DNA of 61,239 nt from Spirochaetota bacterium (GTDB lineage: Bacteria > Spirochaetota > UBA4802 > JAFGJZ01). Positions 17,825 through 27,576 of the stretch are shown here, piece by piece. A model generated the notes under the pieces. The model was not told where the DNA came from. It saw nothing but the letters and a program-made list of their open reading frames with translations, and made no database searches. Numbering within the stretch: the stretch's first letter is position 1; each line of letters begins with the position of its first letter. The position numbers and the translations under genes are program-made. The stretch is taken from the NCBI GenBank assembly GCA_027858855.1, contig JAQIBV010000040.1:1-61239 (forward strand), read 5' to 3'.

Positions 17825-19624
17825 ATGAGTGATAAAAGAAGCCGTGAAGACGAACTCTTTAAAAAACATTTCAGTGGTAAAATATACAAACCACTCCTGA
17901 AAATCGCGCTGGAAAACAAAAGACTTCTATTCGGCTTTTTGGGAGCGGTTATTGTTACCGCAATTATAGATTCGACCAACACCTATATCAGCAAATTTAT
18001 AATAGACGAAGGTGTAATTCCACGGGATGTCTCTGTTTTATTGAAATATAGTACGATCATGTTTACTCTGTTCATTTTGAACAGCATTACTATTTTCATC
18101 TTTATTATTTGTGCCGGCCGGCTGGGAGAGTATATGCAATACACCCTCCGCAAGCAGCAGTTTAACCATCTGCAGGAACTCTCGTTTTCGTTTTTTGACA
18201 AGATTTCAAGCGGATGGCTGCTTTCACGAATCACCAGTGACTCACGAAGGATTGCCGAACTGTGCACCTGGATGTTTCTGGATATGACATGGGGAGCCGT
18301 GAACATTGTGGTTGCTCTCATTTTCATGGCGACAATTAATGTTAAGCTTATGGGAGTTGTCGCAATAATGACCCCGCTTTTGGTCATTGCCTCTATTAAA
18401 TTCAGAACACTCATCCTGAAGGAGTACCGCAAGGTTCGTTCGATTAATGCCAGTATAACTGGAGCCTTCTCTGAAAACATATCAGGAGTCCGGATTGTTA
18501 AGGCTCTGAACCGTGAGGAGAAAAACCTTAACGACTTCTCTAAAATTACCGGGTCAATGTATAAGGCATCATTTAGGGCTGGATGGCTGTCGGCCTTTTT
18601 TCTACCGATAGTACAGATGATTACCACACTAGCTGTAGCTGCGATTCTTTATGTTGGTACAGCACAGATTTCGATTGGTGTTTTATCTGTCGGTGAAATG
18701 AGAGCCTTTATCGGCTACGTGCTCTTCATGATGTGGCCGATCGAAAATTTGTCGCGCGTCTTCAGTGAAATGCAGCGCTCCATTGCAAGCGCCGAACGGG
18801 TATTTTCGCTGCTGGATACTCCGCCCGATATAACAGACAAAAAGGAGAGCAGAAAAACAGCCGAATTTTCGGGTCACATTGAATTCAGGTCAGTCTCATT
18901 CTACTATACCTCCGAGACTCCTGTAATTTCAGATCTGAATCTAACGGTATCACCGGGAGAGGTCATTGCCATTGTAGGCCCAACCGGTGGAGGGAAAACC
19001 ACGCTGGTTAATCTGGCAGCGCGATTTTACGAGCCACGGGAGGGTACTATTCTCTTTGATGGTGAAGACTATCGTAACTGGACACAACAGGCCTTACAGC
19101 GGCGTATTGGTGTGGTTTTACAGGATCCTCACCTATTTTCGGGAACGATACGTGAAAACATTCTGTATGGTTGTCCCGATGCAACAGAGAAGCTGATTAT
19201 TGCCGCGGCTAAACAGGCTCAGGCTCATGGAATGATTCTGCGGTTACCAAATGGCTATGATGAGAATGTCGGAGAGGCAGGTAACCTTTTATCGGTTGGT
19301 CAAAAACAGCTGATAAGCCTGGCGCGCACAATTATTTCTGATCCGGATATTATCATCATGGATGAAGCTACGAGTTCCATCGACTCGATCACCGAGCATC
19401 TGATTCAAGAAGGAATGCACCGCCTGATGAGGGGGCGCACCAGCTTTATAATCGCACACAGGCTCTCTACTATCAGGGAAGCAGATCGGATTCTGGTTCT
19501 TGAGGCCGGGCGAATACGTGAATCAGGGACGCACAAAGAGCTGTTGCAGAATCATGGTCACTATTACGAGCTTTATACTAGCCAGATGCGAGTTGAAAAG
19601 GAGCACGAACTGGGACTGGCATAA
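17825..19624 (+). CDS. ABC exporter half, catalytic-site subunit
   Basis: This 599-residue partner has six membrane helices (about 30-325) after a charged N-terminal extension. Walker A is GPTGGGKT (385-392), Walker B ends IIMDE with catalytic Glu514, and His545 is the switch residue. Its signature is altered to LSVGQ (489-493). The pairing is self-consistent: its intact Walker motifs face the canonical LSGGQ of the first subunit, while the first subunit's defective Walker B faces this altered signature. AGGAGC lies before the ATG. It is one operon with the previous gene and probably with the spoIIM-like gene 34 bases further on. Confidence 0.92.
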   Translation: MSDKRSREDELFKKHFSGKIYKPLLKIALENKRLLFGFLGAVIVTAIIDSTNTYISKFIIDEGVIPRDVSVLLKYSTIMFTLFILNSITIFIFIICAGRLGEYMQYTLRKQQFNHLQELSFSFFDKISSGWLLSRITSDSRRIAELCTWMFLDMTWGAVNIVVALIFMATINVKLMGVVAIMTPLLVIASIKFRTLILKEYRKVRSINASITGAFSENISGVRIVKALNREEKNLNDFSKITGSMYKASFRAGWLSAFFLPIVQMITTLAVAAILYVGTAQISIGVLSVGEMRAFIGYVLFMMWPIENLSRVFSEMQRSIASAERVFSLLDTPPDITDKKESRKTAEFSGHIEFRSVSFYYTSETPVISDLNLTVSPGEVIAIVGPTGGGKTTLVNLAARFYEPREGTILFDGEDYRNWTQQALQRRIGVVLQDPHLFSGTIRENILYGCPDATEKLIIAAAKQAQAHGMILRLPNGYDENVGEAGNLLSVGQKQLISLARTIISDPDIIIMDEATSSIDSITEHLIQEGMHRLMRGRTSFIIAHRLSTIREADRILVLEAGRIRESGTHKELLQNHGHYYELYTSQMRVEKEHELGLA

Positions 19625-19658
19625 AACCACCCATTCTATGTGAAAAAAGGTTGATTTA

Positions 19659-20702
19659 TTGAGGCGCCAACTCTATAAAGAAGCCGAGATGAAAGAGACA
19701 GACTTTATAAAAAGATACAGTGACCGCTGGAAAGAGGCGGAGAGTCTGCTAAAAAGCAGACTCTCTGTATCTCCAGAAACCATTGCAAAACACTATACCG
19801 AAATCAGTGATGATCTTTCATACTCGGCCACCTTTTTCCCAGAAAGCCAGACAACGCTGTACTTGAACAACCTGGCCTCTGCCTTTCACCGTACAATTTA
19901 CAGCCGTAAATTTGAAAAACGCAGCCGTCTTATTACCTTCTGGAAAAACGAGCAACCCCTGCTTATTCGAAAACATGCACGTTCACTGATAACAGCCTTC
20001 CTGATTTTTTCATTTGCCGTCTTTATAGGAGCGTTATCAAGCCGGTACGACAAACGATTTTCACGTGTTGTACTTGGTGAAACCTACACCCGTATGACCG
20101 AACAGAATATTGAAAACGAAGATCCACTGGCTGTCTATAAACAGAGTCACCAGATTAACATGTTTTTGGGTATTACATTCAACAACATCCGAGTAGCTCT
20201 TACAGTTTTCGCTCTGGGTGTTTTACTTTCAGCAGGTAGCGCGATTCTGCTTTTTTACAACGGCATAATGATTGGCACATTTCACTATATCTTTTACGAG
20301 CATAATCTTCTGGCCGAATCGTTAAAAACGGTCTGGATTCACGGCTCTCTCGAAATACCGGCTATAATCATCGCTGCCGGTGCCGGAATTGTAATTGGTA
20401 ACAGCGTTCTTTTTCCGGGAACTTTCAGCCGTACCCACTCGTTTCAAACTGGCGCAGCCGATGGACTGAAGCTACTGATTGGTGTTTTACCACTTTTTGT
20501 TGTCGCAGGTTTTCTTGAAGGCTTTGTTACCCGTCTCACAGAGCTTCCTGACTTCATACGTTTATTCATAATCTTTATATCTCTCGGGTTTATTCTCTTT
20601 TTTTATCTCATATACCCGCTTTACTATGGTGGGCACTACAAAACCATAACTTTACAAAAACAGACACAAAATTCCGAACCTGATGCGGACAGACAATGTT
20701 AA
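19659..20702 (+). CDS. SpoIIM-family (DUF95) membrane protein
   Basis: The 347-residue protein has a soluble helical N-terminus of about 105 residues and five or six membrane helices. HGSLEIPAIIIAAGAGIVIG near 225 is the SpoIIM family hallmark. Outside spore formers this family accompanies RDD, DUF4129, MoxR and DUF58 genes, exactly as here, so sporulation need not be inferred. The start is TTG at 19659, chosen because AAAAAAGG lies 8 bases before it. ATG 19689 is an alternative lacking such a site. It is the first gene of a seven-gene membrane cluster. Confidence 0.85.
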   Translation: MRRQLYKEAEMKETDFIKRYSDRWKEAESLLKSRLSVSPETIAKHYTEISDDLSYSATFFPESQTTLYLNNLASAFHRTIYSRKFEKRSRLITFWKNEQPLLIRKHARSLITAFLIFSFAVFIGALSSRYDKRFSRVVLGETYTRMTEQNIENEDPLAVYKQSHQINMFLGITFNNIRVALTVFALGVLLSAGSAILLFYNGIMIGTFHYIFYEHNLLAESLKTVWIHGSLEIPAIIIAAGAGIVIGNSVLFPGTFSRTHSFQTGAADGLKLLIGVLPLFVVAGFLEGFVTRLTELPDFIRLFIIFISLGFILFFYLIYPLYYGGHYKTITLQKQTQNSEPDADRQC

Positions 20703-20769
20703 AGTATCCTTAAAAAATAGATCTTGAAACCAGATATTGTAAATAATTTGAAAATTACAGGAGCAGTCA

Positions 20770-21729
20770 ATGAGTCAAAACCTGAACCTCTTTTCTCTTC
20801 GTAAAAACACATCTATTATAGACGATGCCTTTACCATATTTAAACAGAACTATCGGCTGATACTTAAAAAAATATTTATCTATCTTTTACCGGCCTACCT
20901 TATAAATTCAATATTTACAGTCTACCTGGTAAAGAGCTATGTCAAATTTCTGCTCAATATTTCAGAAAATCCTGAAGCCCTGGACAGGAACTCCCAGAAC
21001 TTTATGGAGGGGCATAATATACCATTTACGATTTTGTCAGCTTTGATGGTCATTCTAATTTATGCTGCCATCAATATTATTTTTGACACATTACTTCTTC
21101 GTTATTTAGCGCTTTACACCCGTAAGGACTTTAAGCAAATCTCTTCAGAGGATATAACCCAGGAATTTCGTTCGAATATTAAACACATAGCCATTCGTAC
21201 AATACAATTCACTCTTGTTGTTATGGTGATATATCTTGCTTATTATTCTTTTATCTTTATTGTAATGATTAACCTTGCCTTTGTAGCCGTTTTTTATGCG
21301 ATAAATATTCTCTATTACGCATTCGCCTTGGCTCTGCCAATATTTACAATGATGTACGGTTGTGTTGTTGCCTTTGAAAGGCTCAGCTTTTATCAATCGC
21401 TGAAGCGTACCTTTCAGCTGCTCAAGAAAGAGTGGCTCTCATGCGTAGGTCTTTTATATTTGGCAGCATTCATCTCTTATATTTTTATGATGTACCTTGT
21501 TCTCCCAGCCGGGATAATCACAGCAATAGGAGTTGCCCTGAATATCAGCGAAACAGTTACTCCTATTACGGCCACACTCATCTACTGTATAGCTTCGGTT
21601 GTTTCTATTTTAAGTTATGCCGCCATGATACTGCCTAAATTTGCCTTCGGCATAAAGTATCACCAACTGCGTGAAAAGAAAGAGGCTGTGTCTCTCAGCA
21701 AGGCTGTTGACGGTTTAACAAATGCGTAG
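20770..21729 (+). CDS. Polytopic membrane protein of the MoxR-DUF58 cluster
   Basis: The 319-residue protein has about six membrane helices in three pairs and a short charged start with INDxAF-like pattern IIDDAFTIFKQNY, as in the glycerophosphodiester-phosphodiesterase membrane domain and DUF975 families. No catalytic residues are evident. CAGGAG precedes the ATG, and the end overlaps the next start by 8 bases. It is likely a structural or assembly partner of SpoIIM and RDD (inference from context). Confidence 0.65.
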   Translation: MSQNLNLFSLRKNTSIIDDAFTIFKQNYRLILKKIFIYLLPAYLINSIFTVYLVKSYVKFLLNISENPEALDRNSQNFMEGHNIPFTILSALMVILIYAAINIIFDTLLLRYLALYTRKDFKQISSEDITQEFRSNIKHIAIRTIQFTLVVMVIYLAYYSFIFIVMINLAFVAVFYAINILYYAFALALPIFTMMYGCVVAFERLSFYQSLKRTFQLLKKEWLSCVGLLYLAAFISYIFMMYLVLPAGIITAIGVALNISETVTPITATLIYCIASVVSILSYAAMILPKFAFGIKYHQLREKKEAVSLSKAVDGLTNA

Positions 21730-22432
21730 ATTTGCCACCCATCTTTTACAACCGATTCTCACTATAACCCTGGTTGTACAGAGTACAGTTATGGCTTATG
21801 CCAAAAATTCACATCGAATCCCGTCAGACGAAGTAGTAGAGAAACTCTATCTGCGCGAAAATCTGAACTACTCCTCTGAAACGAATACTGCAGCAAACAG
21901 TTTTTTCAAAATGATAATCGAGAAAATATCAGAATTCTTCAACATGTTGTCATCTCCACTTGATAAATTAGAGTTCGATTCAATACCGAACCTTCTTGTT
22001 TCAGCATTATTAATAATTCTGCTTATGATAGTTATCCTCTTTATGTACAAAATATTACGCAAGATCTGGTTCACCTACTCTCCGGGATCTATGAATCGCG
22101 AAATCATTAATTCGACCAGTTTCCCAATTCATAAATCAGATGAGTACCTGCAGCTTTATGAAAATTCATACAGATCGTCAGACAACCGTTTTGCAATGCG
22201 CTATCTGTATCTTTTTACATTATCATCTCTCGCAGATGCTGGTATTTTAAGCCTACGAAAAGATAAAACAAACAGAGCCTATCTTTCAGAAATTAATGAA
22301 AGTTATACTCGGGAAATATTCTCAAAGATAGCAGGCACATTCGACTATGTCTGGTATGGTGATAAAAAGATTACAACCAAAGAGACAGAAGAGCTCAAAG
22401 AGTTGAGTCTTAAGATTGCGGGTACACCATGA
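21722..22432 (+). CDS. DUF4129-domain membrane protein
   Basis: An N-terminal signal-like helix, a periplasmic segment and a membrane helix near 95-117 precede a cytoplasmic DUF4129 region (FAMRYLYLFTLSSLADAGIL). In other genomes this short domain sits at the C-terminus of transglutaminase-like proteins in MoxR clusters, where it seems to be a regulatory or assembly piece. Here it stands without a transglutaminase domain. It overlaps both neighbours, so translation is coupled through the cluster. Confidence 0.75.
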   Translation: MRRFATHLLQPILTITLVVQSTVMAYAKNSHRIPSDEVVEKLYLRENLNYSSETNTAANSFFKMIIEKISEFFNMLSSPLDKLEFDSIPNLLVSALLIILLMIVILFMYKILRKIWFTYSPGSMNREIINSTSFPIHKSDEYLQLYENSYRSSDNRFAMRYLYLFTLSSLADAGILSLRKDKTNRAYLSEINESYTREIFSKIAGTFDYVWYGDKKITTKETEELKELSLKIAGTP

Positions 22433-23607
22433 GAGTTAAACGTTCTACATCGATCTATTTTTTTATAATTACTGCACTGTTTATCATTTTTTTCTTCGCG
22501 GTGATGTTCGCCCCTAAAGAGTATGATTGGAACGAGAGCTACTCATATTCTGAAAAGAAGCCATATGGCTGTTATGCTCTCTACGCGATAATGAAAGAAA
22601 ACGAACTCCAAAAAAATCTTGGAATTTCTCAAACTTCGCTTTATGATGATGTAAAGGGTTTTAACGTATCATACAATGATATAAGTAAGAATAACTATAT
22701 TATCATAACCGACAAAGCCGGCATGGACATGTACGATTCGGAGGTAATTCTTTCGGCGATTTACAGAGGAGCAAATGTTCTGATTGCTGCACGTTCATTT
22801 CAGGACAATACAATTCCAACACGACTGGGTTTCGATATTGAGGCCCGCTACCTGAGCAATGATGGATTAGGAAGACTTTATCATACTGGCGAAAAGAGAT
22901 ATTACGACTATTCACGCCCACTAAGAGATTCCTTTATATCTGAATTTCGTGATTCGATATCCGAAATATTAGCAGTAAACGAAACGAAGGAGCCGGTCGC
23001 AGTTTCAATCCGTTACGGCAAGGGACGCCTGATTCTAAATACTACCCCACATATATTCACAACATATCATCTACGCGAGAATTACCGGCTTCCCTTTTTA
23101 CTATTAGCACAGTTACCCTATCGTAACACAATCTGGAACGAATACTATAAACCGGGAACTGTAAACGAACGCAATGTACTTACCTTCATAGACAGCAACC
23201 GACTGCTCTCTATCTCATTTTATTCATCACTTGTTTTTATAGTTCTGTTCATACTTTTTAATGCAAAACGACGTCAAAGAATCATTCCCACCGTAAAGCC
23301 TATGACAAACAGCACGCTTAAGTTTGCCGAATCTATCGCCGCACTCTATCTGATACGTGGTGCAAATCGTACTATTGCCAAAAAATTACGGCAATACTTC
23401 TATTCAAATTTCCGGCACAGCATTGGCCAAGAAGATACTGTAAACTCTGCTGAATCAATCGCCGCTATCTGCTCAGCTAAATGCGGCCTTAGCTATGAAG
23501 AGACATACAAAAACATATCGTTCATTGATAGTTGCTGTGAAACAGACAGCACTGAAACCAGTGACCTTGTAAAACTACACAAAACAATACGAAAACTGCA
23601 TAATTAA
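22429..23607 (+). CDS. DUF4350-domain membrane protein
   Basis: A membrane helix at about 9-27 and another near 263-281 enclose a Rossmann-like extracytoplasmic domain. KKPYGCYALYAIMKE followed by YIIITDKAGMDMYDSEVIL-A-YRGANVLIAA is the DUF4350 pattern of a nucleotide-binding-like fold without a known activity. It overlaps DUF4129 (ATGA) and lies 11 bases before the MoxR gene. DUF4129-DUF4350-MoxR-DUF58 is a recurrent order in bacteria. Confidence 0.75.
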   Translation: MRVKRSTSIYFFIITALFIIFFFAVMFAPKEYDWNESYSYSEKKPYGCYALYAIMKENELQKNLGISQTSLYDDVKGFNVSYNDISKNNYIIITDKAGMDMYDSEVILSAIYRGANVLIAARSFQDNTIPTRLGFDIEARYLSNDGLGRLYHTGEKRYYDYSRPLRDSFISEFRDSISEILAVNETKEPVAVSIRYGKGRLILNTTPHIFTTYHLRENYRLPFLLLAQLPYRNTIWNEYYKPGTVNERNVLTFIDSNRLLSISFYSSLVFIVLFILFNAKRRQRIIPTVKPMTNSTLKFAESIAALYLIRGANRTIAKKLRQYFYSNFRHSIGQEDTVNSAESIAAICSAKCGLSYEETYKNISFIDSCCETDSTETSDLVKLHKTIRKLHN

Positions 23608-23618
23608 AGGAGATCGCA

Positions 23619-24593
23619 ATGCCAGGTAGAACAAAGAGCACCGTAACCAACGAAGAGGCGGCAACGATTATTTCCGCCATACGGGATAACATATCATCAG
23701 TTATTACTGGACACAATGAAGCTGTGGATCTGATCCTCTCGGCTCTGCTTGTACAGGGACATATACTTCTTGAAGGAGTTCCCGGAGTTGCGAAGACGCT
23801 TCTGGCAAAGATGTTCGCCGCTTCACTGGGTATAAACTATTCACGAATACAGTTTACACCGGATCTTATGCCAAGCGACATTACCGGCACATCCGTTTTT
23901 AACCCTAAGAACCTCGAATTCAACTTTCAACACGGCCCTGTTTTTTCGCAACTGTTGCTGATAGATGAGATCAACCGTTCACCGGCCAAGACACAGGCTG
24001 CACTGTTTGAAGCAATGCAGGAGTACCAGGTTACAGCCGATGGAAAATCTTATAAACTGCCCGACCCATTTCTGGTAATCGCAACACAGAATCCGGTCGA
24101 GTACGAGGGGACTTACCGTCTTCCTGAAGCTCAGCTTGACCGCTTTCTCTTCAAAATTGCTGTTGGGTACCCATCTCTTGATGAGGAGATCAAAATTCTT
24201 TCAGACTCGCACGGACGTGGATTTCAGTCACCCTCTGATAATATAAAACCGGTCGCTACAGAAAAACAGATCTTTAAAATACGGGATCTTGCTGCACAGG
24301 TAACTGTTTCTGAGGATCTAATAAAGTATACCGCTAATATCATTCAGGCCACAAGAACCGAGAGTTCACTATACTTAGGAGCATCACCCAGAGCCGGTGT
24401 GGCTCTCCTGAATGGAGCCAAAGGTTATGCCGTACTTCAGGGCCGAAACTTTGTGCTGCCAGATGACATTCAGACTGTGTTGATGCCAGCCCTTGCTCAC
24501 CGTGTTATTGTTTCACCTGAAAGTGAGATGGAGGGGCAAACTGTTCAGGACATTCTCTCAATAATAATTAAGCGGGTATCTGTTCCAAAATGA
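23619..24593 (+). CDS. MoxR-family AAA+ ATPase
   Basis: MoxR ATPases act as chaperones that insert metal ions or remodel complexes, often together with VWA-domain partners. Walker A is GVPGVAKT (53-60), Walker B LLIDEINRSPAKTQAALFEAMQE, sensor 1 VIATQNPVEYEGTYRLPEAQLDRF, and a lid domain follows. Its 324 residues are typical. AAAGGAG precedes the ATG. Its stop overlaps the start of the DUF58 gene, its usual partner. Confidence 0.95.
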   Translation: MPGRTKSTVTNEEAATIISAIRDNISSVITGHNEAVDLILSALLVQGHILLEGVPGVAKTLLAKMFAASLGINYSRIQFTPDLMPSDITGTSVFNPKNLEFNFQHGPVFSQLLLIDEINRSPAKTQAALFEAMQEYQVTADGKSYKLPDPFLVIATQNPVEYEGTYRLPEAQLDRFLFKIAVGYPSLDEEIKILSDSHGRGFQSPSDNIKPVATEKQIFKIRDLAAQVTVSEDLIKYTANIIQATRTESSLYLGASPRAGVALLNGAKGYAVLQGRNFVLPDDIQTVLMPALAHRVIVSPESEMEGQTVQDILSIIIKRVSVPK

Positions 24594-25933
24594 AAACCTT
24601 ACTATTTTTTGTAAAAAATCTCTATCTTGAAAGAAACTTTTTTCTATGCGCGGGCGCACTATGCGTATTTGGATTTGTTGCTTTCTTTTTTGAGGAGTTT
24701 CTGAACCCGCTTATTCTATTAACAATTATATTCATACCATTATCACTAGTTGAAATAGTCCATACAGCAATCATATCTGGCCGTTTTTCGGCCAGACGAA
24801 TAATGAGCACAAAACTATCTAATGGAGAGTTTAACCCGGTTACAATCGAGATACGTTCTGATCATTCACGCAAAACAGATATCGACTGTATTGATGAAGC
24901 TCCGATTCAGCTTCAAATTAGGGATGCACGCTTTTCCGTAAAGGCAGGTCCGCATACCCTCACCACGATAACCTATAAAGTTCGCCCAGTAAAACGGGGG
25001 CTATACACATTCGGATCTGTTTACCTTTTCATTCGAAGCCCGCTTGGTTTCGCCTCCTTCAGGCGCGAGTTTGAAGCCGGAAGATCGGTTCCTGTTTACC
25101 CATCCATCATGGCCCTGAAAGAGTATGACTTTTATGCATCATCACATAATTTGCGTGACCCTGGGCTAAAACAGGTTCGTCGCAGTGCCGTGGCTCATGA
25201 ATTTGACGCATTGCGCAACTATCGTTATGGCGACGAATTTCGGGCCATTAACTGGAAAGCAACCGCCCGCAAGTCACATCTGATTGTTAATAACTACATG
25301 GAGGATCGATCTCAACCGATCTATTCGGTTCTGGACACAGGTCGTTCTATGGAGATGCCCTTTAACGGAATGAGTCTCATCGATTATGCGGTGAACTCGG
25401 CACTTATCCTCTCAAACGTTGCCCTTAAACGCCACGACAAGGCGGGAATCATAACCTTTAACGCAGACGGATGCAATACCCTGAAGGCGGATAACCACAG
25501 CTCGCAGCTCTCGAAGATACTCAATCAGCTGTATAATTGTATAAACGACCACCGTGAGGTCAGTTACGAGAAATTGTTTATAACCGTTAATCGCCAACTA
25601 CATCATAGAAGTCTGCTGTTGATCTATACAAATTTTGAAACTGTCTACTCCATGCACCGGGCTCTGCCCCTGCTTCGTCTTCTTTCCCGTAAACATCTGC
25701 TAGTTGTTATTACCTTTCGCAATACAGAGATGGAGAAGTGCATACTTGAACCGGCCGATTCTGTCGAAAAGATTTACCGGAGTGCGATTGCTTCGGAATT
25801 TACCCGGAATAAGGAGTTGATTCACAAGGAATTCATTAAAAACGGTATTCACTCGATTGTTACCAGTTACAATAAACTTACCGTTCAACTAATAAACAAA
25901 TATCTGGAACTTAAAGCAGGAGGTCTTCTGTAA
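24590..25933 (+). CDS. DUF58 / VWA-like partner of MoxR
   Basis: Two N-terminal membrane helices lead to the DUF58 signature EFDALRNYRYGDEFRAINWKATAR, then a von Willebrand-like metal site beginning SVLDTGRSM (the usual DxSxS has Gly at the third position). Such proteins bind MoxR and are membrane-tethered adaptors. The length of 447 residues is normal. The start overlaps moxR by 4 bases and the stop TAATG overlaps the RDD gene. Confidence 0.9.
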   Translation: MKTLLFFVKNLYLERNFFLCAGALCVFGFVAFFFEEFLNPLILLTIIFIPLSLVEIVHTAIISGRFSARRIMSTKLSNGEFNPVTIEIRSDHSRKTDIDCIDEAPIQLQIRDARFSVKAGPHTLTTITYKVRPVKRGLYTFGSVYLFIRSPLGFASFRREFEAGRSVPVYPSIMALKEYDFYASSHNLRDPGLKQVRRSAVAHEFDALRNYRYGDEFRAINWKATARKSHLIVNNYMEDRSQPIYSVLDTGRSMEMPFNGMSLIDYAVNSALILSNVALKRHDKAGIITFNADGCNTLKADNHSSQLSKILNQLYNCINDHREVSYEKLFITVNRQLHHRSLLLIYTNFETVYSMHRALPLLRLLSRKHLLVVITFRNTEMEKCILEPADSVEKIYRSAIASEFTRNKELIHKEFIKNGIHSIVTSYNKLTVQLINKYLELKAGGLL

Positions 25934-26673
25934 TGAGCAGTATAACAATTACAACAGCACACAACGTCAGAATAGTGCATAAAACAGCACCGGTCGCTTC
26001 ACGCATACTGGCCTTTCTATTGGATACAATTATCATCTTAAGCGTTGCTTTTATTTTAGCTATTATAGTATCACTTACTTATGCACTTAGTGATGAGAGT
26101 TTTGACATTAGCTCTCCCCAGAATATAGCACTTATATTTTTTATCTCGTTACCTCTTCTACTTTACTACCTGCTATGCGAAATTGGCATGAATGGGCAGA
26201 CCATCGGCAAGAGTGTTATGAAAATCCGGGTTATTTCAAGTGACGGCTCACCACTCTCGGTAGGGCAATGTCTGATTCGCTGGGTTTTACGCCTGATAGA
26301 TATTCATCTGTTTACGGGGCTTCCGGCGATCTGTATGATAGCACTTAGAGGATCGGGTCAAAGAATCGGTGATATTGCAGCGAAAACTTCGGTAGTTGTC
26401 GACAATAAAAGCAAACCTCCCCTTATTCCAGAAGCCGGTTACAGCCCCAAAATTCTTAAGGAGGCGGTTTTAACAACCCGGGAAACTGAAGTTATACAGA
26501 AAATTCTTGCTTATCAAAATGCAGGAGGTAATGTCCAAATGAGTGAAGAGAACGCAGAAAAATTGCGGAAATATCTGATAGAGAAATATTCCCTTGAAAC
26601 AGACGATAAGGGTCTGGCTTTTTTGCGCATTTTACTGAAAGATCAGATCAGTTTTTCTGCATCACATCAATAG
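25933..26673 (+). CDS. RDD-family membrane protein
   Basis: The RDD region runs from about residue 18 to 145 with APVASRILAFLLDTIII, GQTIGKSVMKIRVI and IGDIAAKTSVVV, giving three to four membrane helices. A cytoplasmic tail of about 95 residues follows with helical, charged sequence and no known domain. RDD proteins are proposed membrane transport or regulatory partners; some act as Na+/H+ antiporters. It closes the seven-gene cluster and converges on the response regulator gene nine bases away. Confidence 0.85.
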   Translation: MSSITITTAHNVRIVHKTAPVASRILAFLLDTIIILSVAFILAIIVSLTYALSDESFDISSPQNIALIFFISLPLLLYYLLCEIGMNGQTIGKSVMKIRVISSDGSPLSVGQCLIRWVLRLIDIHLFTGLPAICMIALRGSGQRIGDIAAKTSVVVDNKSKPPLIPEAGYSPKILKEAVLTTRETEVIQKILAYQNAGGNVQMSEENAEKLRKYLIEKYSLETDDKGLAFLRILLKDQISFSASHQ

Positions 26674-26682
26674 TTGAAACCA

Positions 26683-27576
26683 CTACCCAATAACTATCTG
26701 GTTACGACCCTCATCTTTGGCTTCATAAAGACGGTGGTCGGCCAGTTTGAGTATCTCATTATACAGGTCATTTCGTGATTCAGATTCGCGACTGTCGGCA
26801 ATGCCCGCACTAAAGGAGAGATGAATCTCGTTACCCTCGAAGATGAAGGTTCGCTTATCGATCTCATCGCGCAGTCGGTCCATTATGGTGTATGAACACT
26901 CCTTGCAGCAGTCGATAAAGGCGACTACGAACTCCTCTCCACCGAAACGTCCCATCAGGTCGTACTTACGAAGACTATCTGAAACATGGGAAGAAAAGGT
27001 CTGCAGAATATAGTCTCCGGCCAAATGCGAGAAACTATCATTAATCTGTTTAAAATTATCAAGATCTATCATTACCAGTGAGAGTTTCATACTCTTACGG
27101 TTACAAAAGTTTATCTTTTGCTCGACTAAATCCTGAAAATACTTACGGTTATAAACCCGTGTCAGCGAATCTAAAGACGCATCGGACTTCAACTTATGTT
27201 CACGATCAAGACGCTCAAGCTGATTTTTTACACGGGCTATCAGTTCAAGGCTGTCGAAGGGTTTCTTCACATAATCGTAACCACCCGAATCGAAACCCTC
27301 TTTAACGGCGTGCCCCTCCGTTCGTGATGTCACAAAGATTATACCGACATCCTGGTTACGAAACTCCTGATGCAGGGCGCGCGCAGCCTCAAAACCACTC
27401 ACTTCGGGAAGCATAACATCCAGCAGAATAAGATCGGGGAGACCGCCCTCTTTTATCAACTGGTACATAGTCTTAATATCAGGTGCGGCTAAAATAATAT
27501 ATTCTTGTAAAACCGAACTTATCAGAGTCCGGTTAACCGGATCATCGTCTACAACGATTATTCTTTTATTACTCAT
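26683..27576 (-). CDS. Response regulator with GGDEF output (diguanylate cyclase)
   Basis: The N-terminal receiver domain has the acidic pocket VVDDDPVN and phospho-acceptor Asp53 (LLDVMLPE). A GGDEF domain follows, with the active loop GGEEF at 212-216 and an inhibitory RxxD site at 203-206 (RKYD), so it should make cyclic di-GMP under product control. PleD-type proteins have two receivers; this has one. Its ATG overlaps the lysA stop by one base, so it is co-transcribed with threonine and lysine biosynthesis genes. No histidine kinase is nearby. Confidence 0.92.
   Translation of the reverse strand: MSNKRIIVVDDDPVNRTLISSVLQEYIILAAPDIKTMYQLIKEGGLPDLILLDVMLPEVSGFEAARALHQEFRNQDVGIIFVTSRTEGHAVKEGFDSGGYDYVKKPFDSLELIARVKNQLERLDREHKLKSDASLDSLTRVYNRKYFQDLVEQKINFCNRKSMKLSLVMIDLDNFKQINDSFSHLAGDYILQTFSSHVSDSLRKYDLMGRFGGEEFVVAFIDCCKECSYTIMDRLRDEIDKRTFIFEGNEIHLSFSAGIADSRESESRNDLYNEILKLADHRLYEAKDEGRNQIVIG

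Noticed and set aside
19659-20702. Evidence for sporulation from the SpoIIM homologue
   Set aside because: The family is widespread in non-sporulating bacteria next to MoxR/DUF58/RDD genes, and no other sporulation gene is present.
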